From Marthasterias glacialis (taxonomy: Eukaryota > Echinodermata > Asteroidea > Forcipulatida > Asteriidae): a DNA stretch of 64,000 nt. Shown here in pieces: positions 1 to 12,077 of the stretch. Below the pieces are notes generated by a model that had not been told where the DNA came from, searched no databases, and worked only from the letters and a program-made list of their open reading frames with translations. The stretch is from NCBI GenBank assembly GCA_911728455.2, contig OU452228.1, forward strand, positions 18,096,224-18,160,223, read 5' to 3'. The position numbers and the translations under genes are program-made. How positions within the stretch are numbered: the stretch's first letter is position 1; each line of letters starts with the position of its first letter.

Positions 1-65
1 GGAACCAGCCCGAAATCCATCACAACATAATCATTTGATATCCGGCAGGTAAACCGGTTCCCAAT

Positions 66-99
<34 letters not shown>

Positions 100-475
100 C
101 TGCACAGCAAGATGAGTGTCCTGTTGCGTTTTCTAGTCATGAGAGAGTGAAGCTCGAGTAAATTGGCCCCTGGTTATTCTCTTTTTCTAACCGTGCATGA
201 TGGATGCGATCCGGAATTTAAGATGCGCCTTGTCTGAAAGGCTACGATCAAGTCAGTTGCCTTCAAATCGACAGAGGTGAATGTTTGTGTATGTGTGGAC
301 TGTCCCTGTCCTTAATCCAATACAGCCTGAATAATGCATTATCGGACACACATGCAGTGATTAAAGATGTCAGGCAGAGTCTTAACAGTTGACTAGATAG
401 ACGGATGGCCTCCTGTAGTCTACGGTTGTGACCTGGAAAACACACTTCGTGCGCTAAAATGTCCGACCAGCTTGA
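1..475. other. Unassigned sequence with a poly-A run
   Basis: Non-coding by inspection. It holds a homopolymer of about 29 A at 68-96, which could be a slipped microsatellite or the tail of an old retroposon; no retroposon body is recognisable next to it. Confidence 0.5.
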
Positions 476-596
476 TGAGGCCGGGTGTCCGACTCCGGCT
501 ACGGCTATGCCTATCGGCAGCAGTGACAACGTGAAGGATGGGCAAGTGAGCTGGCCGTAGCCACTGCCGAAGCCATTAATGCGGACACGACCTGAC
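476..596. mobile_element. Hairpin MITE, GGCTACGGCTA family (copy 1)
   Basis: The left end reads GGCCGGGTGTCCGACTCCGG followed by CTACGGCTATGCC. The right end (GGCCGTAGCCACTGCCGAAGCC, then GCGGACACGACC) is its imperfect reverse complement. Two other copies of the same design lie at about 35826-35953 and 36079-36205. The element is far too short to encode a transposase, so it would be a non-autonomous DNA element whose superfamily is not determinable here. A long ORF across it on the minus strand is a by-product of its GC content. Confidence 0.55.
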
Positions 597-1298
597 ATTG
601 AGAAACCGTGTGATAGATAGCCAGTCACTTTAAACCGGTCATCACGCACTTTGCATGAAGTCTCCAAAGGTCAAATTTGGTTTGACAAACAATGTGCACC
701 GTCTACCGTACGTCGATTTAAAAAAAATAAATAAATAAAAGCATATTACATGGTGCATTGTGCAAGTCTACATCATCATTGCATAGGATATCTAATTTGA
801 AATGGGGAACAATCTGAAATTTGAAACTGTTTTGATCGACTCTATGTAAGGGAGAGAGACTGCCCATAAACTAGACGTGCCCGCTGAAAAAAGCCTGGAA
901 GCATAATAACTAGTACAATGCCATTGAGCTAGTCAACTCCACAAATTTGCTGTGTGGGAAAATAGAGTGCAAACCGAACATATGTACAAGGTTACGTGGT
1001 AAACCGAAATGCAAGGTTTGTTGTTTGTGATTTGTTCCGCATATAATGATAACAAACCATATAAACAAGATTATGCGTTCAATATGCAAATTAGTATGAC
1101 AAAATATACTGCCGAAAACATTTCTTTCTTTTTCAAGTCAAATACAAATATCTTTTGCCCTCCCCCCAGTCCTACCAAAAGTTTTTTAATTTTTATTTGT
1201 TCTCTTTAATGTCGCGCCTCGAGCGCCTAAATTAGGTGGATTTGTGCGCGTTATAAGTATCATATATTATTATTAAATATTTATATATATATATACAT
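597..1298. other. Unassigned AT-rich sequence
   Basis: No gene or repeat recognised. A short open frame around 1009-1209 has no recognisable domain and biased AT-rich composition. A simple TA-rich patch at 1263-1297 leads into the next MITE. Confidence 0.4.
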
Positions 1299-1672
1299 TT
1301 AAAGGGACACATTGCCTTCTAATCTTTTAACATTTTGCTGTTTGGGATTGCTCCTTATCCTTATTAAGAGTTGTTCATGCAACAAAAGACCACCATGTGT
1401 TGTTATTAGTGAGCAGTGATTTAAAAAAAAACATACACTTGCCTCTGGAAATACAACCAGCGGAACCACACTCCACATAGAAACATACGGTCCGCCATTT
1501 TGTGGAGTCAAACATTGGTTCTACGAAATGACGGACCGTGATATGTCACGAAATTAAACAAAACCAACACAATTCTCAAGGCATATTCATGTGAATCATT
1601 GTATTCTACTTTTAAAATATCTTTCCAATAATAAACCCTTTTTTACAGCCTGAAAGGCAACATTCCCTTTAA
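1299..1672. mobile_element. TTAA-flanked MITE (AGGGAAYRTTGCC ends)
   Basis: The terminal inverted repeats read TTTAAAGGGACACATTGCC on the left and, reverse complemented, TTTAAAGGGAATGTTGCC on the right. Each includes a TTAA at the outer edge, as expected for elements that duplicate a TTAA target (piggyBac and Kolobok superfamilies are the known examples). The element is about 374 bp with no transposase, so it is non-autonomous. Which superfamily mobilised it is inference. Confidence 0.65.
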
Positions 1673-1867
1673 AAACGAGTCCCTTTTTTTAATCACTGCA
1701 AAACTTTCACCGGTCATCTGACTTATTATTTTATGTCAACATAGTGATACATCAACATCATTTCTAAAGACAAATTGGAACAGATGCGTCGATACAAAAA
1801 GTAATACAAACCAGACCGAACATGGGCATGTTCCTTCGGATATAGTTAAAACTAGACTATTGTTGGC

Positions 1868-1909
<42 letters not shown>

Positions 1910-2267
1910 GGTAAAACAGCGACAAGTCATGTTAGTTGTGTCTGCGTTGCCTCATTGTGCAGCTCATTTTCGCAATTAACAGCAGTGCGTCGGGTTACAT
2001 TTAGGAGCACACGTTTGGGATTACATTGTTGAGATTAACGTTCAGGCAATAAGGGCATCGCGTGTAAATTTACACGCAGTTTCACTTAAAGGTATGGCGT
2101 TCTTGCAAGGAAGTTTGAAGACAAACTCATCTCTCGTCCCTCGTGGTTTTTTGGTTGAAATTGTTTTCTTAATAGGGCGTGGGAGTTTTGATAATTCTGT
2201 TAATCAGATTGAATTTCCTCTATAATCAAACGGAGTGCTTACTTTCTTCCAAAGACACATTTTCTTT
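1673..2267. other. Unassigned sequence with A36 run
   Basis: It contains an uninterrupted A run of about 36 bases at 1872-1907. No gene recognised. The fragment CTTAAAGGTATGG near 2088 resembles the end of the TTAAAGG MITE family that begins properly just downstream. Confidence 0.45.
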
Positions 2268-2608
2268 GAAAGGTAAAATACCGGATTGCTAACGCTGACA
2301 GTGCAGCGTTCTTACTTTGTGTGATTGAACAATACATGGAAAAAACAAACCTGTAAAAATGTTGGCTCAATCCGTCGTCTGAAATCAGGAGAAAATAATG
2401 AAAAACCGTGCACACTTTTCAGCAGGTAAACACATTGTCCTTAATTTCGATTGTTACAAACGAAATTAAAATCGGGGTCTTCAAATTCTATTTTCTCGAC
2501 TTTGACAGGTAGATTGGTATTGGGTATGAACTTCATAATCATTAAGCTTTCAGATTGATACCAATCAAAACAATTTTTACGAATACCAATCCTGTAATGT
2601 ACCTTTAA
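2268..2608. mobile_element. TTAAAGG/ACAGGAT-family MITE, copy 1
   Basis: It starts near AAAGGTAAAATACCGGATTG and ends CCAATCCTGTAATGTACCTTTAA, forming inverted ends. The interior shares long blocks with copies at 9684-9922, 20160-20398 and 31575-31973, for example the stretch around CGTGCACACTTTTCAGCA and the block around GTCTTCAAATTCTATTTTC. No coding capacity. Family assignment rests on these mutual similarities within the window. Confidence 0.65.
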
Positions 2609-3512
2609 GTATTATGAATCGACATGTGACATTGGTTCTTCAAGAATTTGAATAGGAGGACATTGCTAGTTGAGACAATTAAGGGCGCAACATGGCAAAC
2701 AAATTCATCATAAAACCGGTATGTGCAAAACTTGCTTAGCACTGAAAAACTATTGCTTTAAAGAAGAAAAAGTTGCAGTATCAGTTGTAATAATGCCCCT
2801 CGTAATTCTTTTTCCTTAGCGAATCAATTTGCCAAGTAATGTTTCTTCTCAACAGCTTTTGTGTCTCGTGCATGTAACGAGACACTGACAGCACGTTTAA
2901 AAAAAACTAAGCAATTTGGGTTATAATAAAAGACCACAATTGTACTGGGAGTAGTCATGGGTTTTTAAACCTAGTAAACAATGACTTGAGTACAGGCGAA
3001 TGTACTATGGGGCAGTGGAATGCCTCGCTGTGACTCCCGCGTGCCTAAGGTTATCCCGTCCAGATCTCCCGCCCGACCGCCTACTCCTTCCCTTCTACTT
3101 GGAAACATTACCTTTGACCCAGAGGAAGTAGTTCCCAACGGATAGGGACGGTCCATACTGCTCCAAGCCTGGGCACGACGATACGATCTCATACACCCTG
3201 CTGGATTGGTTGACCTCTGTGCCGGAAGCCCCGTGGTGACGGGGTTGTTTAAAGTCTGCAGATGTCAACGCTTAAGATTGCCTCCGAAATATCCGATATC
3301 AAAACAACGCCGAACCGTCAAAACAATAAGCACATGGATGAAACGAAATAGCCCTGCTATCCATCCAGGAACCATGGGTCGGGACTTAAGCCATTAATAC
3401 ATTAAAGGGTTAGGCATATTGGTTAAGATTGAAAATGTAAATGTTCAAAGATTTACACTACCTTATGCGGTATAAAGATGGTCATGATGGAAAACTTCCC
3501 ATGAAATAGTCT
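2609..3512. other. Unassigned sequence
   Basis: No recognisable gene or repeat. Open frames at about 2971-3192 (minus) and 3206-3397 (plus) show no domain, splice context or recognisable protein. Confidence 0.4.
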
Positions 3513-3695
3513 CAGCGGCGTAGCCAGGAATTTTTCAATAGGGGGATTCGGGGGCACGGGGGCACGGGGGCATTGATTTTCAGTGGGGGGGGGGAGGGCA
3601 GGGACCATGTTTTTAATTAATTACATGTATCCAGATTTGTTTACAGGGGGCACTGAGAATTTATTGGGGCACGTGCATTGACAAGCAGCCCCTGG
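3513..3695. mobile_element. G-tract element with CAGCGGCGTAGCCAGG end (partial)
   Basis: It begins with CAGCGGCGTAGCCAGG and continues through G-rich text (GGGGGCACGGGGGCAC and a run of G around 3583-3592), then GGGGCACTGAGAATTTATTGGGGCACGTGC. The same design recurs at 62165-62363 and 63811-63931. The expected reverse-complement right end is missing or eroded. Non-autonomous; superfamily unresolved. Confidence 0.5.
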
Positions 3696-5444
3696 GGACT
3701 TCAGGTATATCTGTTATTATTTTGCATTATGCAAAACCTGTGCTTTTTTTTTTAATAACAGGGCCTGTTAAAAAAACAACGTCGAGGACCTGGTGGAGAT
3801 AAGTTCTATTTTGAGTGCGGCCTGATTTATACAAACCCTAATCGACTGCTGTTTTATTCAGCAACGTTCATTCTCCAATCTTGGGATTAGTGTTTTTCTA
3901 AGTTATCAAACTGATGGGTTTGTTTTTACTTAAGCAATATTGTTCCTCCGGCAGGTGGATTTAAAGTGGACTTGACAAAGCTCTTGCTCTCTCCAGACAA
4001 AGGCACTTCAGATGCAATTAGTTTGCAAGCTTTATTGCTCACTATGGTATTTATAGTACATACTTTACGTCTGGATGGTCCTAAAAGTTATAGAGTTACA
4101 TCACAAACACATAGCTACTGTTCAAGTATCTAAAAGCTTTCGTCTGTACAAAAAAAAGCGCAAAAACGTGACGGTGAAATGATTCAATTTGTCGCGAAAC
4201 GGTATTGAAATCCAAACTTATTTTTCAATGCAAGACCAAACACAGTGTCTCGAACTAAAACGGGCGAACGATTACAAGTGAAACTTCCAGAAGTTGATGA
4301 TAATAGACTGGTTTCTTGAGAAATGGGATGCTAGATTTATTAATGTGGTGTTCTTATAGAGAATGGTATTGAACGAGTCACTGTTTTCACTCACAAATAA
4401 GCAGACTGGTAATGTCTTGTTACTGGTACGGTTTTGTATTCAAAAGTATGCGATTCGGTGTATTTAAGCTCCCTATGTTTGTGCCTACAGCAGTTCTAAA
4501 TACATCTTAATACTATTAACAATTGCTCACACCTACCTAAGACCAGAGTCAACAACCTTCAGATATAAATTTAGCCTTATGGTTTTTTTTCGTTTGAGTA
4601 AACTCCGTTTGGAATTGTTTTGTAGGCTACTCCGGCAAGGTGCCAGCTGGCGTAACATTTACCGGGGGCTCACCGTGGACATGAACTCCGCTCAGTACCG
4701 TGCTAGGCGCCATCGCTGTATGAGCACCAATCTGTACCAATCAACAACTCAGCGCTGTCCTGGACGGTTGTCTACGTGTGCGTTGATACCTCGTGCCTTT
4801 TACTGCCTTGTACCGGTACAAGGCAGTATATACCCACATTGCATCGACCCTCAGTTTGCTGACCGGTTAAGTCTCGCCAGGGGCTATCCACCATCCAGCA
4901 GAATGGCGATGCTCATTTTTATTTTTGCAAAAACGGAACAACTATTATGATCTAAGATTTCAGTGCAGGATTTGGTTTTTCAATTTTGCATAGGCCTTTT
5001 CATAGCTTTTGGCTTTGCTGTGGGTACGGTTACGAGTATTTTGTCAGAGGTGTACACAAAGTTAATATACCGTAAACGAGGACCTGCGACATTGATGACA
5101 ACTTCTAGGCTACAAAACCTTCAACAGCGGTACAGCCATGTTGTTTTCTGTATGTCAATCCATTGGGATCAAACTGAGGCTGGTTGGCAAAATAGTCTGG
5201 TCCCTGTGGAGATTGCAATGATACGTTGCATTTTGTAAACACAGGGGACGCGCTACCAGATGGCTACGGCTTCATGATTGATAAATAGAAAGAAGAACAA
5301 ATTCAAACACCAAGCGACACAAATTTCCCTGCAGGACCTAAGCCTACTCAGAATAAAAAGGACAATTTCGGAAAAATAATGCGAAGTTTGCCTCTCGGAA
5401 TGTCTCAGACAAATTTTAGTTGTTTTTTTTTTGTTTGACCTCTT
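3696..5444. other. Unassigned sequence containing a perfect palindrome
   Basis: An open frame at 4579-4950 (plus, 123 codons) resembles no domain I know. A perfect 28-bp palindrome occupies 4801-4828 (separate entry). I see no supported exon. Confidence 0.4.
4801..4828. repeat. Perfect 28-bp palindrome
   Basis: TACTGCCTTGTACC is followed immediately by its exact reverse complement, with no spacer. It could extrude as a cruciform or be the core of an old hairpin element, but no longer arms are visible around it. Confidence 0.8.
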
Positions 5445-5621
5445 CACCGATGTGTGTTAAGCACTGTCGGCCTACTCGGTACTTTCCAGAGTCCTTCGCA
5501 AATAATCCACGGGCATCTGCTGTAGGTCGTGGGTTCGAATCCCACCCAAATAATATGCCTTTGAGTATCCCCCACAGGTCTGGGAAAGTACTGCGTATAC
5601 AGTGCTTAACACTAATCGCGA
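5445..5621. mobile_element. Inverted-repeat element with a tRNA-like T-arm in its loop
   Basis: The left arm (about 5445-5490) contains GTGTTAAGCACTGT and GTACTTTCCAGA. The right arm (about 5579-5621) contains their reverse complements TCTGGGAAAGTAC and ACAGTGCTTAACAC. The loop contains GTGGGTTCGAATCCCAC at 5529-5545, a perfect 5-bp stem with a 7-base TTCGAAT loop, exactly like a tRNA T-arm and RNA polymerase III B box. Paired long open frames on both strands across it reflect the inverted repeat and are not genes. It may be a folded-back tRNA-derived retroposon or a MITE that captured a tRNA fragment. Confidence 0.6.
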
Positions 5622-5964
5622 TGTGTGTACGGGGGAAAAAAACCATAATATTCTTTATCCCTAATGCAAATTCAACATCCACTAAAACAGACAGAATTTG
5701 CAAAGGATGAAGGATGAGTGTAGCGAAGGTAAGTCGTTGAACTTTTGCATACCATATGTTCCATATGTCATTATCACAGTGATATATACGGCCGGGCTAC
5801 GTGCACTGAATGATGGTTTAAATCACATTCAGAACACGTGCGGTACATCGATACATATAAAATAGGGCCGTTAGTTCTCTACTGTCCTTTATCCACTGAT
5901 GGTTTAAGTCATTAGGAATACATCATTCCTTTTATTTTCTCGACAGTTATTTTTTAATAAGGTA

Positions 5965-6136
5965 CACTGGAAAAAAAATGGGTGTTAAATCGATTCTCTT
6001 GGTACCTATATATGACAACACCGACATGGTGTTAGTTATTCCCATTGCTTTAATTGTTGGTAAAACTAACACCGTGTCGGTGTTGTCACTTATAGATATC
6101 AAGAGAATCGATTTAATACCCCCAGTTTTTGCAGTG
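5965..6136. mobile_element. Near-complete palindromic MITE with CACTG ends
   Basis: The element starts CACTGG and ends CAGTG, with TA on both outer sides. The arms continue inward almost to the centre: GTTAAATCGATTCTCTTG on the left matches CAAGAGAATCGATTTAAT on the right, and GACAACACCGACATGGTGTTAG matches CTAACACCGTGTCGGTGTTG. It is about 172 bp, foldback-like and without coding capacity. An open frame of 113 codons on the minus strand here is an artefact of the palindrome. Confidence 0.7.
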
Positions 6137-7415
6137 TAGTGCAACACAAATGGCTCTATAAATTTTTTTTCAACAGATTCGAAATCAAAAAAACTGTCTT
6201 GTGTTCTGTAGAATTGACCAGTCCCGCCTGAAGGCTGAAATACAGTGCAGCTACAACCCAGACTGCTAGAGATTATGCCAGTCATCACTGTTTATGTATA
6301 GATGGCGTCTGACCTTTACTTTCTCAGAATTTGTTTTTGATTTTCATATGTTAGGATCATAATATGACAATACGATATTTAGCCTAGTACACAATGTATA
6401 TATTTGCGCACTTTGCCAAATATCATTCATTCATTTATTTATTCATTAAAACATTTTTGAAGGATATATCAGCCCAAGAGCTGTTTTACGTTATGGTCCC
6501 GTTAAAAATACACCAAGTTAAAAAAAATATCAACAAGAAGCACCAAATAAACTCAATAAAGAGCCAAAACACTAGCAATTTATACAAGGGAAAACACACA
6601 CTACATGCAGTAAGACTGAATACGGCCCGTCGATAGCTTCACAGTGAACTGATAGCGCATAATCGCGGTAAGCAGGGCCATGAAATTGGGCCAAGCATTG
6701 GAAAGACATAACCCACAGTGCACATTACGATCTGAAGCACAGGTAATTATGAGCAAGTTGCCTGCCAATACCTGTTATAGCATGGGGTGGAAATGATCTG
6801 ATTCATTTTTAAATTGAAAAACGTACTCTGACAGTCATACTTTGTTTTGATGATGGTTTTCCGTGGAGCATAGTTTACTGCACAAATCCATAGGGTACTC
6901 ATGTACAGTCAGGGGTTCAGACCTGTGGGATACGGACATCAATCGTCAGCATTGTATCCTACAGTTACGGATGTTGCCCATGGAAGGAGTTGTCTATTCC
7001 TATGTGGGGAATCTTTTATAAAGCCTTTAAATTCCCTTCTCGACTCCTGCCAATACTTAAGATAAATGACACATTGACATCTGTTGACTTGAATTCGTTA
7101 TTTTTGAAGAGTTATAATAGGTAGAATACGAAACATTCAGGATCGTAGTCTGTGTATATATATATGTTCTTGCTGTTTATACAATCATTATCCCAACACC
7201 TTCGTCGTGTTCCTTGTGTGCTATAGCAGTAACGGATAGTGATTCTGGCATTATACTAAAGAGGGGCCAGTCTTCGTTGTTCCTTGAGTCTCAGTTGGCA
7301 AATCAAACGGTATCCTTGATGTGTCTGTGTCGCCCCAACCTTCAAATGCTGTATTGCAAAATGTTGTCTTCATGCTCATCAAAATTCAAGTGTTTTTTAA
7401 AGTGGAAGTTTGTGT
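6137..7415. other. Unassigned sequence
   Basis: AT-rich and without recognisable gene, RNA or repeat. A GCAGGGCCATGAAATTGGGCC fragment near 6673-6693 matches the end of the GGGCCCAATTTCATAG MITE family seen at 45 and 52 kb. Confidence 0.4.
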
Positions 7416-7421
7416 TACATT

Positions 7422-7467
<46 letters not shown>

Positions 7468-7860
7468 ACAACAATGACGACAACAACAATAACAACAAGA
7501 CAATAACAACAACAGCATCAACAACAGCGGCAGCAGCAGCAACATCAACAGCCACAACAACTAAAACAAAACAACACAACAACTACAACAGCGACAACAA
7601 CTAAAACAAAACAACACAACAACAACAGCGACAACAACTAAAACAAAACAACACAACAACTACAACAGCGACAACAACTAAAACAAAACAAAAACAACCC
7701 AACAACAACAACTAATACCAAAAACAACACAACTACAACAACAGCGACACCACATGAATAACAAAACAGCAACAACAAACGACAATGACGACAACAGCAG
7801 CAACAACAGCAACAGCTCAAACTACAACAACACCAAAACATAAACAACACCCAGCGTAAA
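7416..7860. repeat. CAA-type microsatellite and imperfect 40-45 bp minisatellite
   Basis: The array begins with near-pure AAC/CAA repeats at about 7421-7500. It passes into a higher-order repeat of about 40-45 bp built from ACAACAACTAAAACAAAACA blocks followed by CAGCGAC (about 7557-7700), then degrades through mixed CAA/CAG. The low-complexity Thr/Asn frames (plus) and Val/Cys-rich frame (minus) are translations of the repeat. Confidence 0.9.
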
Positions 7861-9683
7861 AACACGCAAACTATACTAGTCCCCTTTGTGTCACAATGTG
7901 CCGCTGCGCTGTGACGAAGTGCATCATTAGTAGTTTTATAGTAAGTTTTTTGTTTTGTTTTTGTTTTTTTGATGAGGCCAATCAAGTTCGCAATGGTCAG
8001 TTCCAATAATAAAAGCAGCTTAGATAATTGAACCACCCAGTATTTATAGGATCTTGTAAACGCCTCCCCGTGGTTGCAGACAATATCCAATTCTCAAATG
8101 CATGCACAGCTGACAAGCGGGAGGCCGGCCACCAGATCGTTCCAGAAAGGCCTCCATAGTCAATAACATACACAATCAAATTATGGACCCGGTATCCTGT
8201 TTTGAGGAGCGTTACGGGTGATTTTTCAAGGATTTGGGGGTTATTTTGTGATTTTTTTTCCCCTCCTGAAAATGTTCTCCACATGATGTTAATTAGGCAG
8301 CCATGGGTGAGGTTTGTCAATACAGCCGGCCGCCCACCCTCGTTCTATAACCAGAGTTCAAATCGTTATACCCTCAGCAGCCACAACATGCTGAACAGAC
8401 AGTGTTAGACCTCCAGGCACACTTCAAGACCGAAACCTGAGATTTCTTCTTTCAAAAAAGATTCAATACTTCTAAAGGCAGGGCTGTACTGAGAATTCCG
8501 CCACTAAAGCAGAACGACCAAAGACACCCACACTACTCAAACATCTTGTCATATTTACCATTGAAAAGTCCAAAGAGAGGTTGTTTCAGTCTTGCTTCTA
8601 AGTAAAAATCTATTTCTTTTACTACTTCCGCTGTCCCACTAACCTTTGGCAATTATTTGCGTTGTTTGTTTAAGTCTGAGTGTAGAAGCCTATGTTCGGC
8701 TTTTCATTTTGACATCATGATACTTATATGAACAGGAACCGTGGAAAGCGGCCATGCAACCCCTTCTTCCCCACGGTGATTCATAAAGCTGCTAATTACA
8801 AGGACAACTCAAACACGACAAAGACAAAGTTCAGTTCAACCCCACAACATAACTATACAGAATAGGTTTACATTGTGTCAGTTTTTCAGTGGGGATGCTC
8901 ACCACACTTCAAGACTTCCCATTGCCCCCAACAGTGCGGCCAGGTAGAAGCTTTCAGTGTGGCAAGAGTGCAACCCTATATCCCCACCACCACCCACCCC
9001 GTCCCCCAAACCCCCCCGCGCATCAAATGGAGTACCTTGATGTGCAAGTTTCCCCAAACAATTCTAAACATTCAAAATAACCGGCGCCTTTATTTTCCTC
9101 ACCCGGATTAGGCAAGCTTGGAGTCGGTCCAAATCGTGTTGATTCGAAGTTCAACTGTGGGGGGTTCAAACGTGTATGTAAATGTTATGTCATTCAAAGG
9201 CATAAGACTGTGATGGTGACGTCACTCTACGGACATACCGCGCCAACATGCGCATGACTGTGACAAAACAAGATAATGTAAATGTGAACGGTTCACTAAT
9301 GGTGTGTACAAGCTGGCGACGTGTACACTGATCGATCAAGGTACACAACAACAATCACAAGAGCGTGGGGCCTGTGCGAGACGAGACGAGACTGACAAGG
9401 GCCTTAATTATGGTGTTGGTTGTCCGCTCCAGGGTTGACCATACCAACGGGTCATGGGAGTGTGAGTGCCCCATCTTGGTCTGTGGTCTCAACTACCCCC
9501 TTTCCCTTGTTGCATTGCCAGCCCTACCCTTGCTCCGTTGTAGAATTGTCTGCTATGGTCCATCTGCCCGTCCCCTGCCCGTCTGTCCTGCCCCGCCCCT
9601 GGGCTAAAGAGAGCCACATTGTCGTTGTGTTTTAGGTAGACCATATTGTGGGGTGTTTTTTTAACGGGAGTACACAAAAATAA
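7861..9683. other. Unassigned sequence
   Basis: No gene recognised on either strand. Overlapping short open frames around 7997-8408, 8875-9111 and 9365-9677 carry no known motif. A C-rich patch lies at about 8984-9018. Confidence 0.4.
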
Positions 9684-9922
9684 GTATCAGTCTGAAAGCT
9701 TACTGATTATGAAATGTATACCAGTACCAATCTTCGATCCATAGAAATATTTCTGTCTGAAATACTGCCCAAGTCGAGAAAATAAAATTTGAAGACCCGA
9801 TTTTAATGTCAGTTGTTGTAACAATGTGTTTAAACACTAAAACGTGTGCAAGGTTTTTTAGTTTTCTCCTGACTCGGACAACAGGTTGAGCCCAATTTTC
9901 CACAGGCTTTTTTTTCCATGTG
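9684..9922. mobile_element. TTAAAGG-family MITE, copy 2 (truncated, inverted)
   Basis: This is the reverse complement of the interior of the copies at 2268 and 20160. It contains TATCAGTCTGAAAGCTTACT, the block around GAGAAAATAAAATTTGAAGA, and GTTTTCTCCTGACTCGG. Both terminal inverted repeats appear lost. Confidence 0.6.
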
Positions 9923-12077
9923 TATATTCAGTGTTTTTTTGTTTTGGTTTTTTTTTTGTGTTTTTTTTTTTGCTTTTATTTCATGAAGTCTTAAGCTTTT
10001 GCTGTTTTTTATTTTTAAATATTTCTATTTTACTGATTTTATAGATTGTTGTTTTACGGACTTTATGTCGGACACATCTTATGATGACAGTTGTTTTTAA
10101 CGTTTGTCTTGACCTGGGCATTTTAAATTTTGCAAATTATATAAATACATGTCCAAAGATTTTAAATACAAATTGAATCGCATAAAGTAAGAGCATGCAC
10201 TATCACCTTGCTACCTTTATAGAAAAAGGACAGTAGAAATAAATGGGAAAAGCCCACAATGTCGTCCTATACTGACGATGACTGATGTATTCTCTGTCTC
10301 ACCCTGCCCCTGTTCTGTTGTCTGCCCTAACCTTCCCCCTTGGGTTGTCTACCCATCCCTTTCTCGAGTCCCCCGTTCGCTGTTTGTACACCGTACCTGT
10401 TTTATTCCCCCACTAGCCCTGTATGCCTATGATTCACTCCATGATTTGATTAGCATTGTTTATAAGGCCCATGGATCTAGAATGCGCCCTCAGTGAAGAA
10501 TGATGACTCAGATGGCCTGCCATGTACATGATGCAGCGTCTCTCATAATATAACACTAGGACAAGCTTCCCCCACACGTAGATTGGATTGTACCCCCCCC
10601 CCCTCCCCAAACACCCACCCACACCCATCCTGGGTGTGCTGCCCACACAGTATACCAGTACTGCCACCCCATGCTCCATCGAGTACAGCTTGCTTTTATA
10701 CGCCGAATCTGCCATTCCATATCAAATAATCTCGCCCCTCCCCCCATGCATGGTATATCCATAGAGGGTATACCCACTCTCCAGCCAGGGTCTAATTGCA
10801 TAGTCATAGTTGCCGAAGACTACAGAGGTTCTCGCCAATCAGAAACAGGTGTGACTTTAGATGATAGCAGGCATTCTGGTTTGAACTTGTGCTTCGTAAT
10901 ATTTGGTATATGCTTTCATGCTGCTAAACAGGAACACGAATTTAAATTTCACTCAATTTTCCTTTTTCTGTGATGCGAGTTCGTGGAAAAATTCCACTTC
11001 GATGGGTAACCCTTTTCATTGCTTATTTTATTATACTGTACACCATTCCGGCCCTTCATACCCCCTCCCCCACCCACCCATTACCCTCTCTTATCCCATG
11101 GAGGAAGGAATTGTTTCCCACTTTAAGATTATCCCAACAAAAACATGAGCTACATGTTGCAGACCATAGAGCAAGGACGTGCAGACTTAGAACTCCGTGA
11201 CTCGGCTCATCTAAGGTGTCATCGTGACGTCACATCAGACTCCGTAGCTTGCTCATTAATAGTCCATTAAGGCAACGCCAACACAGCTACAATTAACATC
11301 ACGTTCGACAGACAACACAACGTATAATTCAATAACTCAGACACAAAGTTTTTCATTTTTCAGTTTTCTCATTCATGTTCTCAATACTTCATCAATAATA
11401 ATCTTTTTAAAGATATAATAAATATTTTTGTCTATATAAAATTCACAATATACATTCTTTTATCTGACATTATTTTCATATTTATACACATAATTTGCGA
11501 TTAACAAAAAGCAGATTGTCAGCAAGTAATCAGCCTTTTTTGAAAACACACTATTTTGTCTTTGGGAGAAACTATATTTTGTCCAAACGTCGGCTTTCAC
11601 GTATTGAAGGCATCGTGCAAAAAATGTACTTTTCATTCAACAACTGTTGGCCATACTTCCTGTGCACCACGGAAACGACAACGTAGGTTTCCATGACAAC
11701 GTTTTGTTATCAATGAGGGTCGTTCATCGTTTCTATGATTGTGTTTTGTTATCACTGAGATTCCTTTATTAGGTTGACCTTACTACTTCCTCTTGCGGAG
11801 CAGTTTCAATAAGTCGCAGTTTCTTGGAAGATCTTGCGACCAGTAATTACTTTCAACAAATTGATTTTGAAAATGTACATTTTTACGAACGGCAGTGAAT
11901 TCAATAAATAAGTAGTCTGTGCAGTCAATGTTGTTTGCCGTTTTTTTGCAAATCAGAAAAAAGGTGCAATACAGTAAATCTTACCACATGGTTTCACATT
12001 AACAATAGTAAAGTTTCATTTCAAACCAGTTTCGGTGACAGCTGCAGGCGATGTAGGTTTTCTAGCCTGTATTTCTC
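9923..12077. other. Unassigned sequence, T-rich at start, C-rich near 10.6 kb
   Basis: A T-rich tract runs from about 9907 to 10030, and pyrimidine-rich text with short C runs lies at 10591-10640. Several 70-100 codon frames on both strands around 10278-11200 are low complexity, Pro- or Trp/Gly-biased, and not recognisable. CRE-like TGACGTCA occurs near 11225, with no gene assigned next to it. Confidence 0.4.

Noticed and set aside
4579-4950. 123-codon plus-strand frame
   Set aside because: No domain, no supporting splice or promoter context, and it includes the palindrome; chance frame is the simpler explanation.
5521-5550. Functional tRNA gene
   Set aside because: Only the T-arm is present; no acceptor stem, D-arm or anticodon arm can be built around it.
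5416-5710. Two overlapping frames of about 95 codons on opposite strands
   Set aside because: The inverted repeat makes both strands read alike; no protein family is recognised.
5947-6288. 113-codon minus-strand frame
   Set aside because: It lies across the palindromic MITE, and the protein itself shows the mirrored repeat translation.
7321-8090. Thr/Asn-rich and Cys/Leu/Val-rich frames on both strands
   Set aside because: They follow the CAA-type array; composition is explained by the repeat.
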